Part shown: positions 15,928 to 25,743 of the stretch, piece after piece
Layout: the number at the start of each line of letters is the position of its first letter
Position numbering within the stretch: the first letter of the stretch is position 1
NCBI GenBank assembly: GCA_019115165.1
Contig: DXEB01000004.1
Span: forward strand, 1-49,844
DNA: 49,844 bases
Source: Candidatus Anaerotignum merdipullorum
GTDB taxonomy: Bacteria > Bacillota > Clostridia > Lachnospirales > Anaerotignaceae
Reading direction: 5' to 3'
Program-made: the position numbers and the translations under genes
Notes under the pieces: generated by a model
What the model saw: the letters and a program-made list of their open reading frames with translations, nothing else
What the model was told of the DNA's origin: nothing
Database searches by the model: none

Positions 15928-16764
15928 TCATTCTACCGATTCCGGTTTCCGAATCCGAATCACAATCTCACAGCCTTCTTCATTTTCCCGGTCATCATAT
16001 ACCACATCCATACCAGCACGGCGAATTACCTCCACTGACTGCTTGATGGTATTGGTAAATAAACGGAAATCCGTGACAAATCGTTTCTCTTTTTGTTCCT
16101 GTTTTTCCGGTGTATGAGAACGCATCTGTTCCAGCATTTGCGCAACCAGTTCTTCCGTTTTGCGCACATTCATTTCTTCCTGTATCATTTTTCCCAATGC
16201 TTCCATACGGCTTTGGGCATCCGGCAGCTTCAGCAAGGCACGGGCATGGCGTTCCGAAAATTGATGCTCCACCAACAGGCGCTTGATGGGATCCTCCAGC
16301 TTCAGAATCCGCAGCTTATTGGCAATAAACGACTGACTTTTGGACAGCTTCGCCGCCAATTCTTCCTGAGTCAGTCCATAGTCCTCCATCAAATTGCGAT
16401 ACCCTTCCGCTTCTTCCAAAAACGATAGATTTTGCCGTTGAATATTTTCCAATAACGCCAACATCGCACTGTCATATTCATTAACCTGCAATAACAGCGC
16501 AGGTACTGTTGTCATGCCTGCCATTTCTGCCGCCCGCAGCCGTCTCTCTCCAGCAACCAGCTCATAATATCCGCCGCTCATTTTCCGAACGGTTAATGGT
16601 TGTAATATGCCATATTCCCGGATCGACGCCGCCAATTCCTCCAATGCTGCCCGCTGGAAATACCGTCTGGGCTGATAGGGATTAGAACGGATTTTCTCTA
16701 TCGGAATTTGGTATACCACCGCGTCCTTCTTCAACCGCATTTCGGGGAATTTCAATGCCTCCAT
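15928..16764 (-). CDS. noc: Nucleoid occlusion-type ParB paralog (Noc)
   Basis: 278 residues, a second ParB-family protein directly upstream of the parAB side and downstream of rsmG, the usual place of noc. It has a ParB N-domain (IPIEKIRSNPYQPRRYF, LVAGERRLRAAEMAG, LENIQRQNLSFLEEAEGY) and a helix-turn-helix (QEELAAKLSKSQSFIANKLR). At the four positions reported to switch ParB to Noc DNA specificity (Caulobacter ParB 173, 179, 184, 201) it has Gln, Lys, Lys and Arg, the Noc set. I see no clear amphipathic membrane-binding helix at the N terminus. The ATG for MEALKFPEM is chosen because of GGAGTG upstream. Confidence 0.87.
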   Translation of the reverse strand: MEALKFPEMRLKKDAVVYQIPIEKIRSNPYQPRRYFQRAALEELAASIREYGILQPLTVRKMSGGYYELVAGERRLRAAEMAGMTTVPALLLQVNEYDSAMLALLENIQRQNLSFLEEAEGYRNLMEDYGLTQEELAAKLSKSQSFIANKLRILKLEDPIKRLLVEHQFSERHARALLKLPDAQSRMEALGKMIQEEMNVRKTEELVAQMLEQMRSHTPEKQEQKEKRFVTDFRLFTNTIKQSVEVIRRAGMDVVYDDRENEEGCEIVIRIRKPESVE

Positions 16765-16888
16765 ACAAACACTCCTTTTGTTTTGCCTTTTTTCTGAAAA
16801 AGAGCAGTTTTCCTGCCGCCGCTTACGGCAACCTCTCTTTTTCTTCATTTTAGCACAGAAGACACGGCTGTCAGCAAAAACCGTACAA

Positions 16889-16925
16889 CAAAAAAAGCAG
16901 GCTCTCGACAGAAAGTCTGCTTTTT
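16889..16925 (-). terminator. Terminator after rsmG
   Basis: A stem AAGCAG / CTGCTT with A/T runs on both flanks, 8 bases after the rsmG stop. On the minus strand it ends in a T7 run; it may work in both directions. Confidence 0.75.
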
Positions 16926-16932
16926 CTTTCCT

Positions 16933-17652
16933 TTATTGCAGCGGTTTTTTCGCAATTTTCCCGGCTTTTCTGGGATATGCTTTCGGTGTTGGCGCACTTT
17001 TTTGAATCAAAACCAAGGTATGCCGCAAATCGCTGAATGGAATCTCTACCGGTATAATCCGCTCTACCGTACCACCCAATTTTTCCAGCGCACCTTTGGC
17101 CTCCAGCGTTTCCCGCTCTGCATCCGGTCCTTTTAACGCCGCCAACCTGCCGCCTACCCGCACAAAAGGCAGGCAGTACTCCGCCAATACCGTCAGATTC
17201 GCCACCGCGCGGGATACGCATACATCAAACTGTTCCCGATATGCTGCATGTTGTCCGCCGTCCTCAGCACGGCTATGCACACAGAATACATCGGTCAATG
17301 CTAACTGTGCCGTTACCGTTTCCAAAAAGGTAATCCTCTTTTGCAACGCATCCAGCAAAGTCAACTGTAAATGGGGGCAGGCGATCTTAATGGGAATTCC
17401 AGGAAAACCAGCGCCTGTTCCTACATCAATCATCCGCTCCCTTCCTTGCAGCTGCAAGTATGGCAGCACACTCAGGCAGTCCACAAAATGCTTCTGTATG
17501 ACTTCTTTTGGCTCCGTGATTGCCGTTAAATTCATTTTTTGGTTCCATTCCAGCAGCAGTGACAGATATGTCTGAAACTGTCTGACCATGCCATCTGTCA
17601 GTTTCACACCCATCTGTTCACAGCTGGTTCGAAGCAAAGCCTGATTCTCCAT
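16933..17652 (-). CDS. rsmG: 16S rRNA m7G527 methyltransferase RsmG
   Basis: 239 residues, S-adenosylmethionine-dependent methyltransferase that methylates N7 of G527 in 16S rRNA; its loss gives low-level streptomycin resistance. The family start is YLSLLLEWNQKMNLTAI, then the SAM motif MIDVGTGAGFPGIPIKIA, VCVSRAVANLTVLAEY, and the C-terminal strand RHTLVLIQK. It lies 8 bases after the small unknown gene and behind mnmG, the classical mnmG-rsmG order with one insertion. A terminator follows, so noc may be transcribed separately. Confidence 0.95.
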   Translation of the reverse strand: MENQALLRTSCEQMGVKLTDGMVRQFQTYLSLLLEWNQKMNLTAITEPKEVIQKHFVDCLSVLPYLQLQGRERMIDVGTGAGFPGIPIKIACPHLQLTLLDALQKRITFLETVTAQLALTDVFCVHSRAEDGGQHAAYREQFDVCVSRAVANLTVLAEYCLPFVRVGGRLAALKGPDAERETLEAKGALEKLGGTVERIIPVEIPFSDLRHTLVLIQKSAPTPKAYPRKAGKIAKKPLQ

Positions 17653-17660
17653 TTCTGTCT

Positions 17661-18083
17661 CTACTCCTTTTCAATACAATAAATTTTCCATTTGCCAAAC
17701 TCATTTGGTTCCGCTACCATACGTACAGAAATGACTTCTTTTTCTCCGGATGCCGCTAGCGATAACATCCGCGTATTTTTCCCGCTGTCTGCCACAAAAA
17801 AACGGCATTGTTCCGCATGGGCAAATACTTGTTTCAATTCTTCCAGATCCGCACCGCTGATTGCCTGGGATAAATATCCCCTTGCTTCTTCCGTTCCGTC
17901 CTGTCGCAATGCCTGTAAAAATGCCAGAAGCGTCCCTTTTGGGTTTGCCAATGAAAAAAACGGCAAATTCCGGTGGCAAAACACTGCATCTTCCCACAAA
18001 AAAGCTCGACGCCCAACGGGCAGAAAACATTTTTTCCTTTGTTTTGGTAAGCCTGCCGGCTTGTCCCACGGAAGAAAAAGCAT
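17661..18083 (-). CDS. Small protein of unknown function between mnmG and rsmG
   Basis: 140 residues. I do not recognise the family. The N-terminal ~50 residues are basic and aromatic (LFLPWDKPAGLPKQRKKCF). A helical region follows (KGTLLAFLQALRQDG, EELKQVFAHAEQC), then beta-like strands ending VISVRMVAEPNEFGKWKIYC. This layout resembles a small NTF2/DUF4878-like fold, but that is only a guess. There is no transmembrane helix. The start overlaps the mnmG end; an AAAGGAG and further GGAGG lie just before the ATG. Position in the mnmG-rsmG operon suggests constitutive co-expression. Confidence 0.65.
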   Translation of the reverse strand: MLFLPWDKPAGLPKQRKKCFLPVGRRAFLWEDAVFCHRNLPFFSLANPKGTLLAFLQALRQDGTEEARGYLSQAISGADLEELKQVFAHAEQCRFFVADSGKNTRMLSLAASGEKEVISVRMVAEPNEFGKWKIYCIEKE

Positions 18084-18105
18084 CCTCCTTCCTCTCCTTT
18101 CTGTA

Positions 18106-19986
18106 TTAGCCACGCCGTTTTTGCTGTTCCAAATAAATCAACAGTACCGAAATATCCGCCGGGGATACGCCCGTGATGCGGGATGCATGCCCGATAGAAC
18201 GGGGACGGATGGCATTGAGTTTTTGCCGGGCTTCCAACCGCAGCCCTTGTATCCTTTCATAATCGATCTCTTCTGGCAGCAGACGGTTTTCCAATTTCTG
18301 GAACTGTTCCACCTGTTTTATCTGCTGACTGATATAGCCTTCGTATTTGATTTGGATATTCACCTGCTCCTGTACCGCAGCAGGCAGCGCCGGGCGTTGG
18401 GGATCCAATGGCGCCAACTTGACATAATCCAATTCCGGGCGTTTGATCAGATCCGCCAGCTTAACGCCGGTTTGGATGGGAGAGCTGCCATATTGTGCCA
18501 ACACCTCCAATACCTCCTTTGCCGGCGAAAGATTCCATCCCTTCACCCGCTGAATTTCCTCTGCTGTCAGCCGTTGTTTCTCCAGCAGCGCCTGATATCG
18601 TTTTTCATCCACCAAACCAATGCGATAGCCAATCGGCGTCAGCCGCTGGTCCGCATTATCCTGCCTTAGCAGCAGACGGAATTCCGCACGGGAAGTCATC
18701 ATACGATAGGGTTCTTTGCTTCCCTTGCTGATTAAGTCATCAATCAGCACACCGATATACCCATCTGAGCGCTGTAATATAATGGGTTCTTCGCCTTGGA
18801 TATAGCGCACCGCATTGATACCGCCCATCAATCCCTGTGCCGCTGCTTCTTCATAACCAGAAGAACCGTTAAACTGACCGGCAGAGAATAATCCCGGATA
18901 GTCTTTGAATTCCAAAGACAGCTTCAACTGCGTCGCATCAATACAGTCATATTCGATGGCATAGGCAAAACGGGTGATTTCACAATGCTCCAGCCCCGGA
19001 ATGGTGCGGTACATAGCAATCTGCACATCTTCCGGCAGCGAAGAAGACATTCCCTGGATATACATTTCTTCTGTATTTTCTCCTTCCGGTTCTACAAACA
19101 GCTGGTGACGTTCTTTATCAGCAAACCGCACCACCTTATCCTCAATGGACGGACAATACCGCGGTCCAGTTCCTTCAATCAGTCCGCCAAACAAAGGAGA
19201 ACGGTGCAGATTTTCCCGTATGACCTGATGAGTTTTCTCATTGGTATAGGTCAGCCAGCACGGCACTTGCTCCCGGGCAATTCCTTCTGCTGTATTCTCA
19301 AAAGAAAACGGCACAATTTCCGCATCTCCGTACTGAGGCTGCATTTTGCTGAAGTCCAGCGAATTTCGGTTCATGCGGGCAGGCGTACCCGTTTTGAAAC
19401 GGAACAGGCGAATCCCCATATCCCGCAGGCACTGACTCAGCTTTGTTGCAGGCATTAAGTTATTGGGACCGCTTTCTGTAATACAATCTCCAGTCAAACA
19501 GCGACTTTTCATATAAGTCCCCATACACAGCACAACTGCTTTGCAGCCATAGAGAGCGCCGCCTGCTGTCACCACGCCGGTCACATGTCCATCCTCCATC
19601 CGAATTTCCACAATCTCTGCCTGACGAATCCGCAAATGCGGTGTATTTTCCAAGGTATGTTTCATTTCTTCATGATATCGATTTTTGTCTGCCTGTGCCC
19701 GCAGGGAATACACAGCAGGGCCTTTTCCCGTATTCAGCATTTTGGTCTGAATATATGTTTTATCAATGTTTCTGCCCATTTCACCACCCAGTGCGTCGAT
19801 CTCCCGCACCAGATGTCCCTTGGAACTGCCGCCAATAGACGGATTACAGGGCATCATTGCAATGCTGTCCAGACTGATGGCAAATAATATCGTTTCCATT
19901 CCCAATCTTGCCGCGGCAAGCGCCGCTTCACAGCCTGCATGTCCGCCGCCAATGACGGCAATATCAATCTTCTCCGCATTATACAT
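18106..19986 (-). CDS. mnmG: tRNA uridine 5-carboxymethylaminomethyl modification enzyme MnmG
   Basis: 626-residue FAD protein that, with MnmE, installs the cmnm5 group on wobble U34 of several tRNAs. It begins with the FAD-binding motif [19 protein letters not shown]. It contains [10 protein letters not shown], the [13 protein letters not shown] segment and [13 protein letters not shown]. It ends with the C-terminal MnmE-binding helical domain ([20 protein letters not shown]). The ATG for MYNAEKIDI follows AAAGAGGTG. In many relatives mnmE and mnmG are adjacent; here a MATE transporter gene lies between them. Confidence 0.97.
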   Translation of the reverse strand: MYNAEKIDIAVIGGGHAGCEAALAAARLGMETILFAISLDSIAMMPCNPSIGGSSKGHLVREIDALGGEMGRNIDKTYIQTKMLNTGKGPAVYSLRAQADKNRYHEEMKHTLENTPHLRIRQAEIVEIRMEDGHVTGVVTAGGALYGCKAVVLCMGTYMKSRCLTGDCITESGPNNLMPATKLSQCLRDMGIRLFRFKTGTPARMNRNSLDFSKMQPQYGDAEIVPFSFENTAEGIAREQVPCWLTYTNEKTHQVIRENLHRSPLFGGLIEGTGPRYCPSIEDKVVRFADKERHQLFVEPEGENTEEMYIQGMSSSLPEDVQIAMYRTIPGLEHCEITRFAYAIEYDCIDATQLKLSLEFKDYPGLFSAGQFNGSSGYEEAAAQGLMGGINAVRYIQGEEPIILQRSDGYIGVLIDDLISKGSKEPYRMMTSRAEFRLLLRQDNADQRLTPIGYRIGLVDEKRYQALLEKQRLTAEEIQRVKGWNLSPAKEVLEVLAQYGSSPIQTGVKLADLIKRPELDYVKLAPLDPQRPALPAAVQEQVNIQIKYEGYISQQIKQVEQFQKLENRLLPEEIDYERIQGLRLEARQKLNAIRPRSIGHASRITGVSPADISVLLIYLEQQKRRG

Positions 19987-20127
19987 AGGTACACCTCTTT
20001 GCCATGATTTCAAAATGCAATATATTGTATCATTGTATGGGAAAAAGCCTGAAAATGCAAGATAATCCGGAGAAAAAAGACAGAAAGCCTCTCGGCAGAA
20101 ACCCTACTGCTGCATGCCATTTCCCAT

Positions 20128-21531
20128 CTATTCTTCCGATACCGTTAGCTCACTGTTTTTTTCTTCCAGACGCCGCATCGCTTTTCGAAATTGATAGGCA
20201 AATAATATCGCCGTTGTGGTAACGGCAATCGTATCCGCTACCGGCTCTGCCAGAAAAACTGCAAGCGCTTTTTGTTCCATCCGCATGGGCAGAATATAAA
20301 TCAGCGGAATCAACAAAATGATTTTGCGGTAAACTGCCAAAAATAATGATGTTTTCGCGTTGCCAATAGCAATAAATGTTTGCTGGCAAGCAATTTGTAT
20401 GCCGAAAATCCCTGCCATAGCAAAATAGTACCGAAGCGCCCATGCCGTATAATCCAGCAGTTCTGCATTATGACTGAACATCATCGGAATCAGTCTTGGG
20501 AATATCATGCACACTGCCCATAATGCCATAGAATATCCCAAACTGTAAATCAACAGCAAACGAAACGTCCGCCGCACCCGATCGGCATGACCTGCACCAA
20601 AATTATATCCTGTAATCGGCTGTGCGCCTTGTGCCAGACCTGTCAACGGCAGCATAGAAAACTGCATGATACTGGTTAATATGCTCATCGCACCTACAGC
20701 AATATCCCCGCCATAACGATACAGGGAAGAATAAAAGCATAAGCTGATGGCACTTTCCGTCACCTGCATAATAAACGGTGACATTCCCAGCAGAAGACAG
20801 GGAAAAACCACGGAACGCCGTAATGCAAAATACCGCTTTTCCAGCTTCAAAATGGTTTTCTCACCCGTTAGGAACCGCAATACCCACAGGGCAGAAACTG
20901 CTTGAGAAATCACTGTTGCCAATGCTGCGCCTTTTACTCCCATATCCAGCAAAAAAATAAAAATTGGGTCCAATACAATATTGATGACTGCACCAATGAC
21001 GACCGTCAGCATACTGGTTTTGGCAAATCCCTGCGCGGTAATAAAGGCATTCATTCCCAAAGATATTTGCACAAAAATTGTTCCTAATACATATAAATTG
21101 AGATATTCCATGGCATAGCCAATGGTATTTTCACTGGCGCCGAACAACAACAGCAGCGGCTCAGCAAATCGCAGAAAAAACATCGTCAGTAAAACTGCAA
21201 TCAACAATAGCATCACAAAACTGTTGCCCATCGTGCGATGCGCTTCTTCGCTTTCTCCTCGTCCTATCAAAACAGAGGCACGAGGTGCGCTTCCCATACT
21301 GACCAACGCCGCAAACGCAGAAATCAGCATAATCAACGGCATACAAACACCGACTCCCGTCAGCGCCATGGCTCCTATTTCCGGAATATGCCCAATATAC
21401 ATACGGTCTACTACATTATAGAGCACATTCACCACCTGTGCCGTAATCGCAGGAACAGCCAACTGCTTCAACAGTGATTTCACATCCGCCGTGCCCAAGC
21501 GATTTTCCTGCGCTGTCTGATTTTGCTGCAT
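20128..21531 (-). CDS. MATE family efflux transporter
   Basis: 467-residue membrane protein with about 12 hydrophobic helices in two similar halves, as in MatE (NorM/DinF) multidrug and toxin extrusion antiporters. Typical segments are AVPAITAQVVNVLYNVVDRMY at the first helix, GMNAFITAQGFAKTSM, and the second-half mirror GLAQGAQPITGYNFGAGHADR. It would use a Na+ or H+ gradient; the substrate is unknown. It stands between mnmE (18 bases upstream) and mnmG, in the same direction, so it may be expressed with the tRNA-modification genes. Confidence 0.93.
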   Translation of the reverse strand: MQQNQTAQENRLGTADVKSLLKQLAVPAITAQVVNVLYNVVDRMYIGHIPEIGAMALTGVGVCMPLIMLISAFAALVSMGSAPRASVLIGRGESEEAHRTMGNSFVMLLLIAVLLTMFFLRFAEPLLLLFGASENTIGYAMEYLNLYVLGTIFVQISLGMNAFITAQGFAKTSMLTVVIGAVINIVLDPIFIFLLDMGVKGAALATVISQAVSALWVLRFLTGEKTILKLEKRYFALRRSVVFPCLLLGMSPFIMQVTESAISLCFYSSLYRYGGDIAVGAMSILTSIMQFSMLPLTGLAQGAQPITGYNFGAGHADRVRRTFRLLLIYSLGYSMALWAVCMIFPRLIPMMFSHNAELLDYTAWALRYYFAMAGIFGIQIACQQTFIAIGNAKTSLFLAVYRKIILLIPLIYILPMRMEQKALAVFLAEPVADTIAVTTTAILFAYQFRKAMRRLEEKNSELTVSEE

Positions 21532-21549
21532 ACACCACCCCTTCTTTCT

Positions 21550-22944
21550 TCATTTGCCTAAACAAAATTTAGTAAAGATGCGGTCAATAATCTCCTCATC
21601 TGTCACATCTCCGGTAATTTCCCCTAATGCACGACTGGCATCCTGTAAATCCATGGAGATAAAATCTTCCGGCATGCGGGTACGGATGGTTGTCAAACAC
21701 CGCTCCATAGCTTCTTTGGCAGCAAAAAGCGCATGTTGATGACGAGTATTACCCAACAGTATCTCGTCTGTCATTGTACGCTGTCCATGATAAAACATTA
21801 TTTTGATGGCATCGATCACAGTATCAAAACCGGTATTTTCTTTCACAGATACCGATCGAATCTGTTCCTTTGAAACAAAAGTTTCTAATTCCGCTGCAGA
21901 AAGCTGCTGCTGCAAATCCGATTTATTGAGCAGAACGATGCTGTGCTTGCCTCGAATCAGTTCCAATATTTCTTTGTCTTCTGCTTCCAGTGGACGGGAT
22001 GCATCCAACATCATCAAAATCAAATCTGCCTGCTGGGCATACTGTTTGGATTTTTCTACGCCCATACGTTCCACTACATCACCGGTTTCCCGGATCCCGG
22101 CAGTATCTACGATTTTGACAGGTATCCCGTCTATATTGATATATTCTTCCACAGTATCCCGTGTGGTACCAGGGATATCTGTTACAATGGCCCTCTCTTC
22201 TTCCAAAAACCAATTCAGCAAAGAGGACTTGCCTACATTTGGTTTTCCCAAAATCACTGTTTTCAGCCCTTCCCGCAGAATTTTTCCACGGTCTGCCCCT
22301 GCCAGCAGCTGTTCCATGCGCTTGAGCATTTCCTGTGCGCGCTGCTCCATATCGCGATATGTTTCTTCTTCAATATCATAATCCGGATAGTCAATGACTG
22401 CCTCTATGGATGCAATCATATCCAAGATTTCCTCCCGCATTTGGCGCACTGCTTTCTTTAACCTGCCTTCCAGCTGATACACCGCAGCCTGACGGGAAAG
22501 CTCCGTTTTAGACTGAATCAGGTCAATAACAGCTTCTGCCTGCGTCAAGTCAATTCTTCCGTTCAGAAAGGCGCGTTTTGTAAATTCTCCTGGCTCTGCC
22601 AATCTTGCACCTGCTTGCAGCACCGCCTGCAATACCCGTTGTGTTACCAACAAACCACCATGGCAGTTCACTTCCACAATATCCTCCTTGGTATATGTAT
22701 GGGGCGCTTTCATCACGGAAACCAACACTTCGTCAATCACTTCTCCTTTTTCTCTATCGGTAAATACCCCATAAGAAAGAGTGTGACTGGCTTTTTCCGT
22801 TAATTTTTTCTTTCCACGAAATAAAGTATCTGCCAATGCAATACAACCCTCGCCGCTCATTCGTACAATGCCGATTCCGCCACTGCCCAATGGTGTAGAA
22901 ATGGCGGCAATGATATCATCCAATGCGTTTGCCTGCTGCAGCAT
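21550..22944 (-). CDS. mnmE: tRNA modification GTPase MnmE
   Basis: 464 residues, partner of MnmG in U34 modification. An N-terminal tetrahydrofolate-binding domain (DDIIAAISTPLGSGGIGIVR) and a helical domain surround a G domain with GKPNVGKSSLLN (P-loop), DIPGTTRDT (G2), DTAG (G3) and NKSD (G4). The C terminus CLGK carries the conserved catalytic-type Cys of the C-I/L-GK motif. AAAAGGAGATG precedes the ATG. Confidence 0.97.
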   Translation of the reverse strand: MLQQANALDDIIAAISTPLGSGGIGIVRMSGEGCIALADTLFRGKKKLTEKASHTLSYGVFTDREKGEVIDEVLVSVMKAPHTYTKEDIVEVNCHGGLLVTQRVLQAVLQAGARLAEPGEFTKRAFLNGRIDLTQAEAVIDLIQSKTELSRQAAVYQLEGRLKKAVRQMREEILDMIASIEAVIDYPDYDIEEETYRDMEQRAQEMLKRMEQLLAGADRGKILREGLKTVILGKPNVGKSSLLNWFLEEERAIVTDIPGTTRDTVEEYINIDGIPVKIVDTAGIRETGDVVERMGVEKSKQYAQQADLILMMLDASRPLEAEDKEILELIRGKHSIVLLNKSDLQQQLSAAELETFVSKEQIRSVSVKENTGFDTVIDAIKIMFYHGQRTMTDEILLGNTRHQHALFAAKEAMERCLTTIRTRMPEDFISMDLQDASRALGEITGDVTDEEIIDRIFTKFCLGK

Positions 22945-22973
22945 ATATGAACATCTCCTTTTCGATCCGTTTC

Positions 22974-23021
22974 AAAAAAAGGCGTCCGAACAGTTCTGTT
23001 TCCCCGCACGGTCGCCTTTTT
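22974..23021 (-). terminator. Terminator of the rpmH-rnpA-yidD-yidC-jag operon
   Basis: AAAAAGGCG and CGCCTTTTT flank a 28-base loop, directly after the jag stop. On the minus strand the stem ends in a T7 run. Confidence 0.85.
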
Positions 23022-23030
23022 CATACACAA

Positions 23031-23705
23031 TTATTCTGCTTTTTCCGTTTTTTCCGCCCTTTTCTGCTCTCTGGATGCACTATTTTTTCCCTTCAGTGCA
23101 ATCACCACATTTCGGAACGGTTCTTCCCCTTCGCTGAACGTTGTCACATACCGGTCATTTTGCAAGGCAGAATGGATGATTCTTCTCTCATAAGGATTCA
23201 TCGGTTCTAACACTACATTTTTTCTGGTATGTTTTACTTTTTTCGCCAGATTAAACGCCAGCGTTTCCAGCGTTTCTTTTCTTCTTTGGCGATAATTCTC
23301 CGTATCCAGCATTACGCTGATATAAGAAGCACTGTTTTTGTTTACCACTAAATTTACCAGATACTGCAGTGCATCCAGTGTTTGACCTCTTTTACCGATT
23401 AAAATTCCCATATCTTCCCCAGTCAAATCTACCATCAGATGCTTATCCTGCAACTTCGTTTCGATTTTGATAATCAATCCCATAGACAGAAAGATTTCCC
23501 GCAGGAAATTCTCTGCAGCTTTTTCCGGATTAAAATTCTTTTTTACCAATACAACGGCATCTTTTCCGCCAAACATCCCCAAAAATCCTTTGGAACCTTC
23601 TTCAATGACCGTTATACTAACTTCATCCTGCGTCACCTGCAGTTCCGCCAGTGCAGCGGCAACGGCTTCGTCAATGGTTTTTCCGCTTTTTCTGATCTCA
23701 TCCAT
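23031..23705 (-). CDS. jag: RNA-binding protein Jag (KhpB/EloR)
   Basis: 224 residues in three domains. The Jag_N domain (1-50) carries EEGSKGFLGMFGGKDA. The KH domain (about 75-150) carries the RNA-binding loop ILIGKRGQTLDALQYLV. The R3H domain (about 155-215) reads LEPMNPYERRIIHSALQ. It binds RNA, often with KhpA, and influences cell elongation and division in Gram-positive bacteria. It starts 3 bases after the yidC stop, the usual yidC-jag pairing. Confidence 0.94.
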   Translation of the reverse strand: MDEIRKSGKTIDEAVAAALAELQVTQDEVSITVIEEGSKGFLGMFGGKDAVVLVKKNFNPEKAAENFLREIFLSMGLIIKIETKLQDKHLMVDLTGEDMGILIGKRGQTLDALQYLVNLVVNKNSASYISVMLDTENYRQRRKETLETLAFNLAKKVKHTRKNVVLEPMNPYERRIIHSALQNDRYVTTFSEGEEPFRNVVIALKGKNSASREQKRAEKTEKAE

Positions 23706-23708
23706 TTC

Positions 23709-24740
23709 TTATAACGCCCCCTCAGCCAGTTTCTTTTTATAAAATTTCTGCAGGAACACTTGCTGTAAAATACCAAAAATGTTGCTGATGGTCCAGTAAA
23801 CGCCCAAACCGGCAGGCACCTGGAAACAAAAGACAGCCATCATAATGGGCATAAAATACAGCATCATTTTATTCATACTATTGGCCATCGCAGCCGTTTG
23901 TTCATTTACCGCATTTGCCGCAGGATTGACCAGCATCATCGTCACCTTTGCTTGGATATATGTGGTCACACCGGCAACAATAGGTACAAAGATGCTGGGC
24001 AGGCTCAATTCGCACTTGCTGACCAGCGGGACAGTCAGGAAGGTTTCAATGGTATTTTTGGTCTCCAACAGCGGCAGCAGCGCGTTTCCGCTCTCGCCCA
24101 GTACCGTCAGGATGGTATTCCATTCATCTGCCTTGATATTGGCAACCAACAATACTACGTCATTGACATTCTGCATATCAATCGTGCCAATATTTTTATA
24201 GGTATCCACCAAATCCTGTGCATAAGGTGTAAACGCTTCCATACGCAAAGCAGCAGGAATGTTAATGATTGCGTTGGCAATTTCCGTATAGTTTTGACCA
24301 ATGACATCCACATATACATACGCGTTTTGGAAAATATAATACAACGCGTATAAAATCGGCAGCTGAATGAGCAGCGGCAAACAGCCGCCCATCAGATGTA
24401 CCCCGTTTTTCTTTTGGAAATCCTGCAGTTCCAGCGCCATTCTCTGCTGGGACATGGTATCCGTCTTTCCTTTATATTTATCTCTGATTTTGTTCATCTC
24501 CGGCTGAAGCTGCTGCATCTTAAAAGAAGATTTCTGCTGCTTCATCATCAACGGGAACAAAATGAGTTTTACAATCAATGTAAATACAATAATGGCGATT
24601 CCCAGTGCTCCGGCACTGACACCATTATATATGCCATTAAAGAGCATATCATAAAATTTACCCAATACTGTGGCAATGGGACCAAAGATACCTGGCTCCC
24701 GCACCATACGAACAGTGCTCAACAACATCAATTCATTCAC
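23709..24740 (-). CDS. yidC: Membrane protein insertase YidC (SpoIIIJ/Oxa1 family)
   Basis: 343-residue membrane insertase. The hydrophobic helices are those of the Oxa1 core (ALGIAIIVFTLIVKLILFPL, GGCLPLLIQLPILYALYYIF, and the C-terminal MMLYFMPIMMAVFCFQVPAG). The positively charged hairpin FKMQQLQPEMNKIRDKYKGK lies between helices. The extracellular loop after helix 2 is longer than in Bacillus (about 95 residues). The start is a GTG with AAGGAGG 7 bases upstream. There is no obvious lipobox, so it is not a lipoprotein as in Bacillus. Confidence 0.94.
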   Translation of the reverse strand: MNELMLLSTVRMVREPGIFGPIATVLGKFYDMLFNGIYNGVSAGALGIAIIVFTLIVKLILFPLMMKQQKSSFKMQQLQPEMNKIRDKYKGKTDTMSQQRMALELQDFQKKNGVHLMGGCLPLLIQLPILYALYYIFQNAYVYVDVIGQNYTEIANAIINIPAALRMEAFTPYAQDLVDTYKNIGTIDMQNVNDVVLLVANIKADEWNTILTVLGESGNALLPLLETKNTIETFLTVPLVSKCELSLPSIFVPIVAGVTTYIQAKVTMMLVNPAANAVNEQTAAMANSMNKMMLYFMPIMMAVFCFQVPAGLGVYWTISNIFGILQQVFLQKFYKKKLAEGAL

Positions 24741-24803
24741 TTTTTTGCCTCCTTACACACAAAATAAGAATAGTTTTGCCCCACAGGGCATATTTTTGCA
24801 TAC

Positions 24804-25016
24804 TTAAGGCACCGGATCATAGCCGCCTTCATGAAAAGGATGGCATTTCAGCAGCCGACGCACTGCCAACCAACCGCCTTTTATGGCACCATATTTTTGA
24901 ATGGCTTCATAAGCATAACGGGAACATGTCGGTGTAAAACGGCAATGCGGACCGATGTAAGGGGAAATCCCCAGCTGATACAAACGAATCAGCATCAAAC
25001 AAAGTTTGCGAAGCAT
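24804..25016 (-). CDS. yidD: Membrane protein insertion efficiency factor YidD
   Basis: 70 residues with the family core [31 protein letters not shown] and C-terminal [13 protein letters not shown]. It helps YidC-dependent membrane insertion at the inner face of the membrane. It lies 4 bases after rnpA, and the YidC gene follows. Confidence 0.95.
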   Translation of the reverse strand: MLRKLCLMLIRLYQLGISPYIGPHCRFTPTCSRYAYEAIQKYGAIKGGWLAVRRLLKCHPFHEGGYDPVP

Positions 25017-25020
25017 ACAA

Positions 25021-25386
25021 TCATCTCGATTCTGTTTTTGGTTCCTCCGCGATACGGATCAAATTCTGTTTTTTCATCAAATGACGCAGAGATTCCCGCA
25101 CCTCCCAATAGGATGCGTCCTTACAGGAAACACGGGCAATGACAACAATATCGTACCCGTGTTTGATCTCTGATTCCAAACTGCGGTAACTCTCCCGAAT
25201 CAAGCGGGTAATATGGGAGCGAACCACGCTTTTGCCAACTTTTTTGCTCACAGAAATTCCCAAACGGTTTTCTTGTGTGCCGTTTTTGATCAAATACATT
25301 ACCAAACGGCGATTTGCAAAAGATTTTCCTTTTTGATAAACATACCGGAACTGAAAATTTTTTTTCAGGGATTGTGTAAAAAGCAT
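25021..25386 (-). CDS. rnpA: Ribonuclease P protein component
   Basis: 121 residues, the protein subunit that helps the RNase P RNA cleave 5' leaders of pre-tRNA. The RNA-binding signature is in [19 protein letters not shown] (the RNR-type motif), preceded by [12 protein letters not shown]. The ATG for [10 protein letters not shown] is used, with AGAAGGGA upstream. Upstream in-frame codons belong to the rpmH-rnpA spacer. Confidence 0.96.
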   Translation of the reverse strand: MLFTQSLKKNFQFRYVYQKGKSFANRRLVMYLIKNGTQENRLGISVSKKVGKSVVRSHITRLIRESYRSLESEIKHGYDIVVIARVSCKDASYWEVRESLRHLMKKQNLIRIAEEPKTESR

Positions 25387-25482
25387 GGCGTCCCTTCTTT
25401 CCTGTCCTGTCCAAATACTCCCTATGACGAACAAAAGGCCACACACATTCTGCGGCCTTAATTTTACTCGTATAATCGAAAC

Positions 25483-25617
25483 TTACGCGGACAATACTTT
25501 TCTACCTTTTCTTCTTCTTGCAGCCAGCACTTTTCTGCCGTTTGCGGTTCTCATTCTTTTTCTGAAGCCATGTTCTCTGCTTCTCTGTCTTTTCTTGGGC
25601 TGGAATGTCATTTTCAT
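25483..25617 (-). CDS. rpmH: 50S ribosomal protein L34
   Basis: 44 residues, strongly basic. Translating the minus strand gives [35 protein letters not shown] and RKGRKVLSA, the standard L34 sequence. AAAGGAGG lies 9 bases before the ATG. It heads the operon with rnpA. Confidence 0.98.
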   Translation of the reverse strand: MKMTFQPKKRQRSREHGFRKRMRTANGRKVLAARRRKGRKVLSA

Positions 25618-25675
25618 CGATATGCACCTCCTTTGTTGCAGGGTTAAAGACTGCTCATTTCAGAGCACTGCTACT

Positions 25676-25704
25676 ATTATATTGAAAAAGCTTGTTCCCG
25701 TCAA
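25676..25704 (-). promoter_or_regulatory. Promoter of the rpmH operon
   Basis: On the minus strand, TTGACG and a perfect TATAAT are separated by exactly 17 bases, about 60 bases before the rpmH start. Confidence 0.85.
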
Positions 25705-25743
25705 GAAAAAAATCAGCACAACCCACGGAAAACAGCGGTTTTT

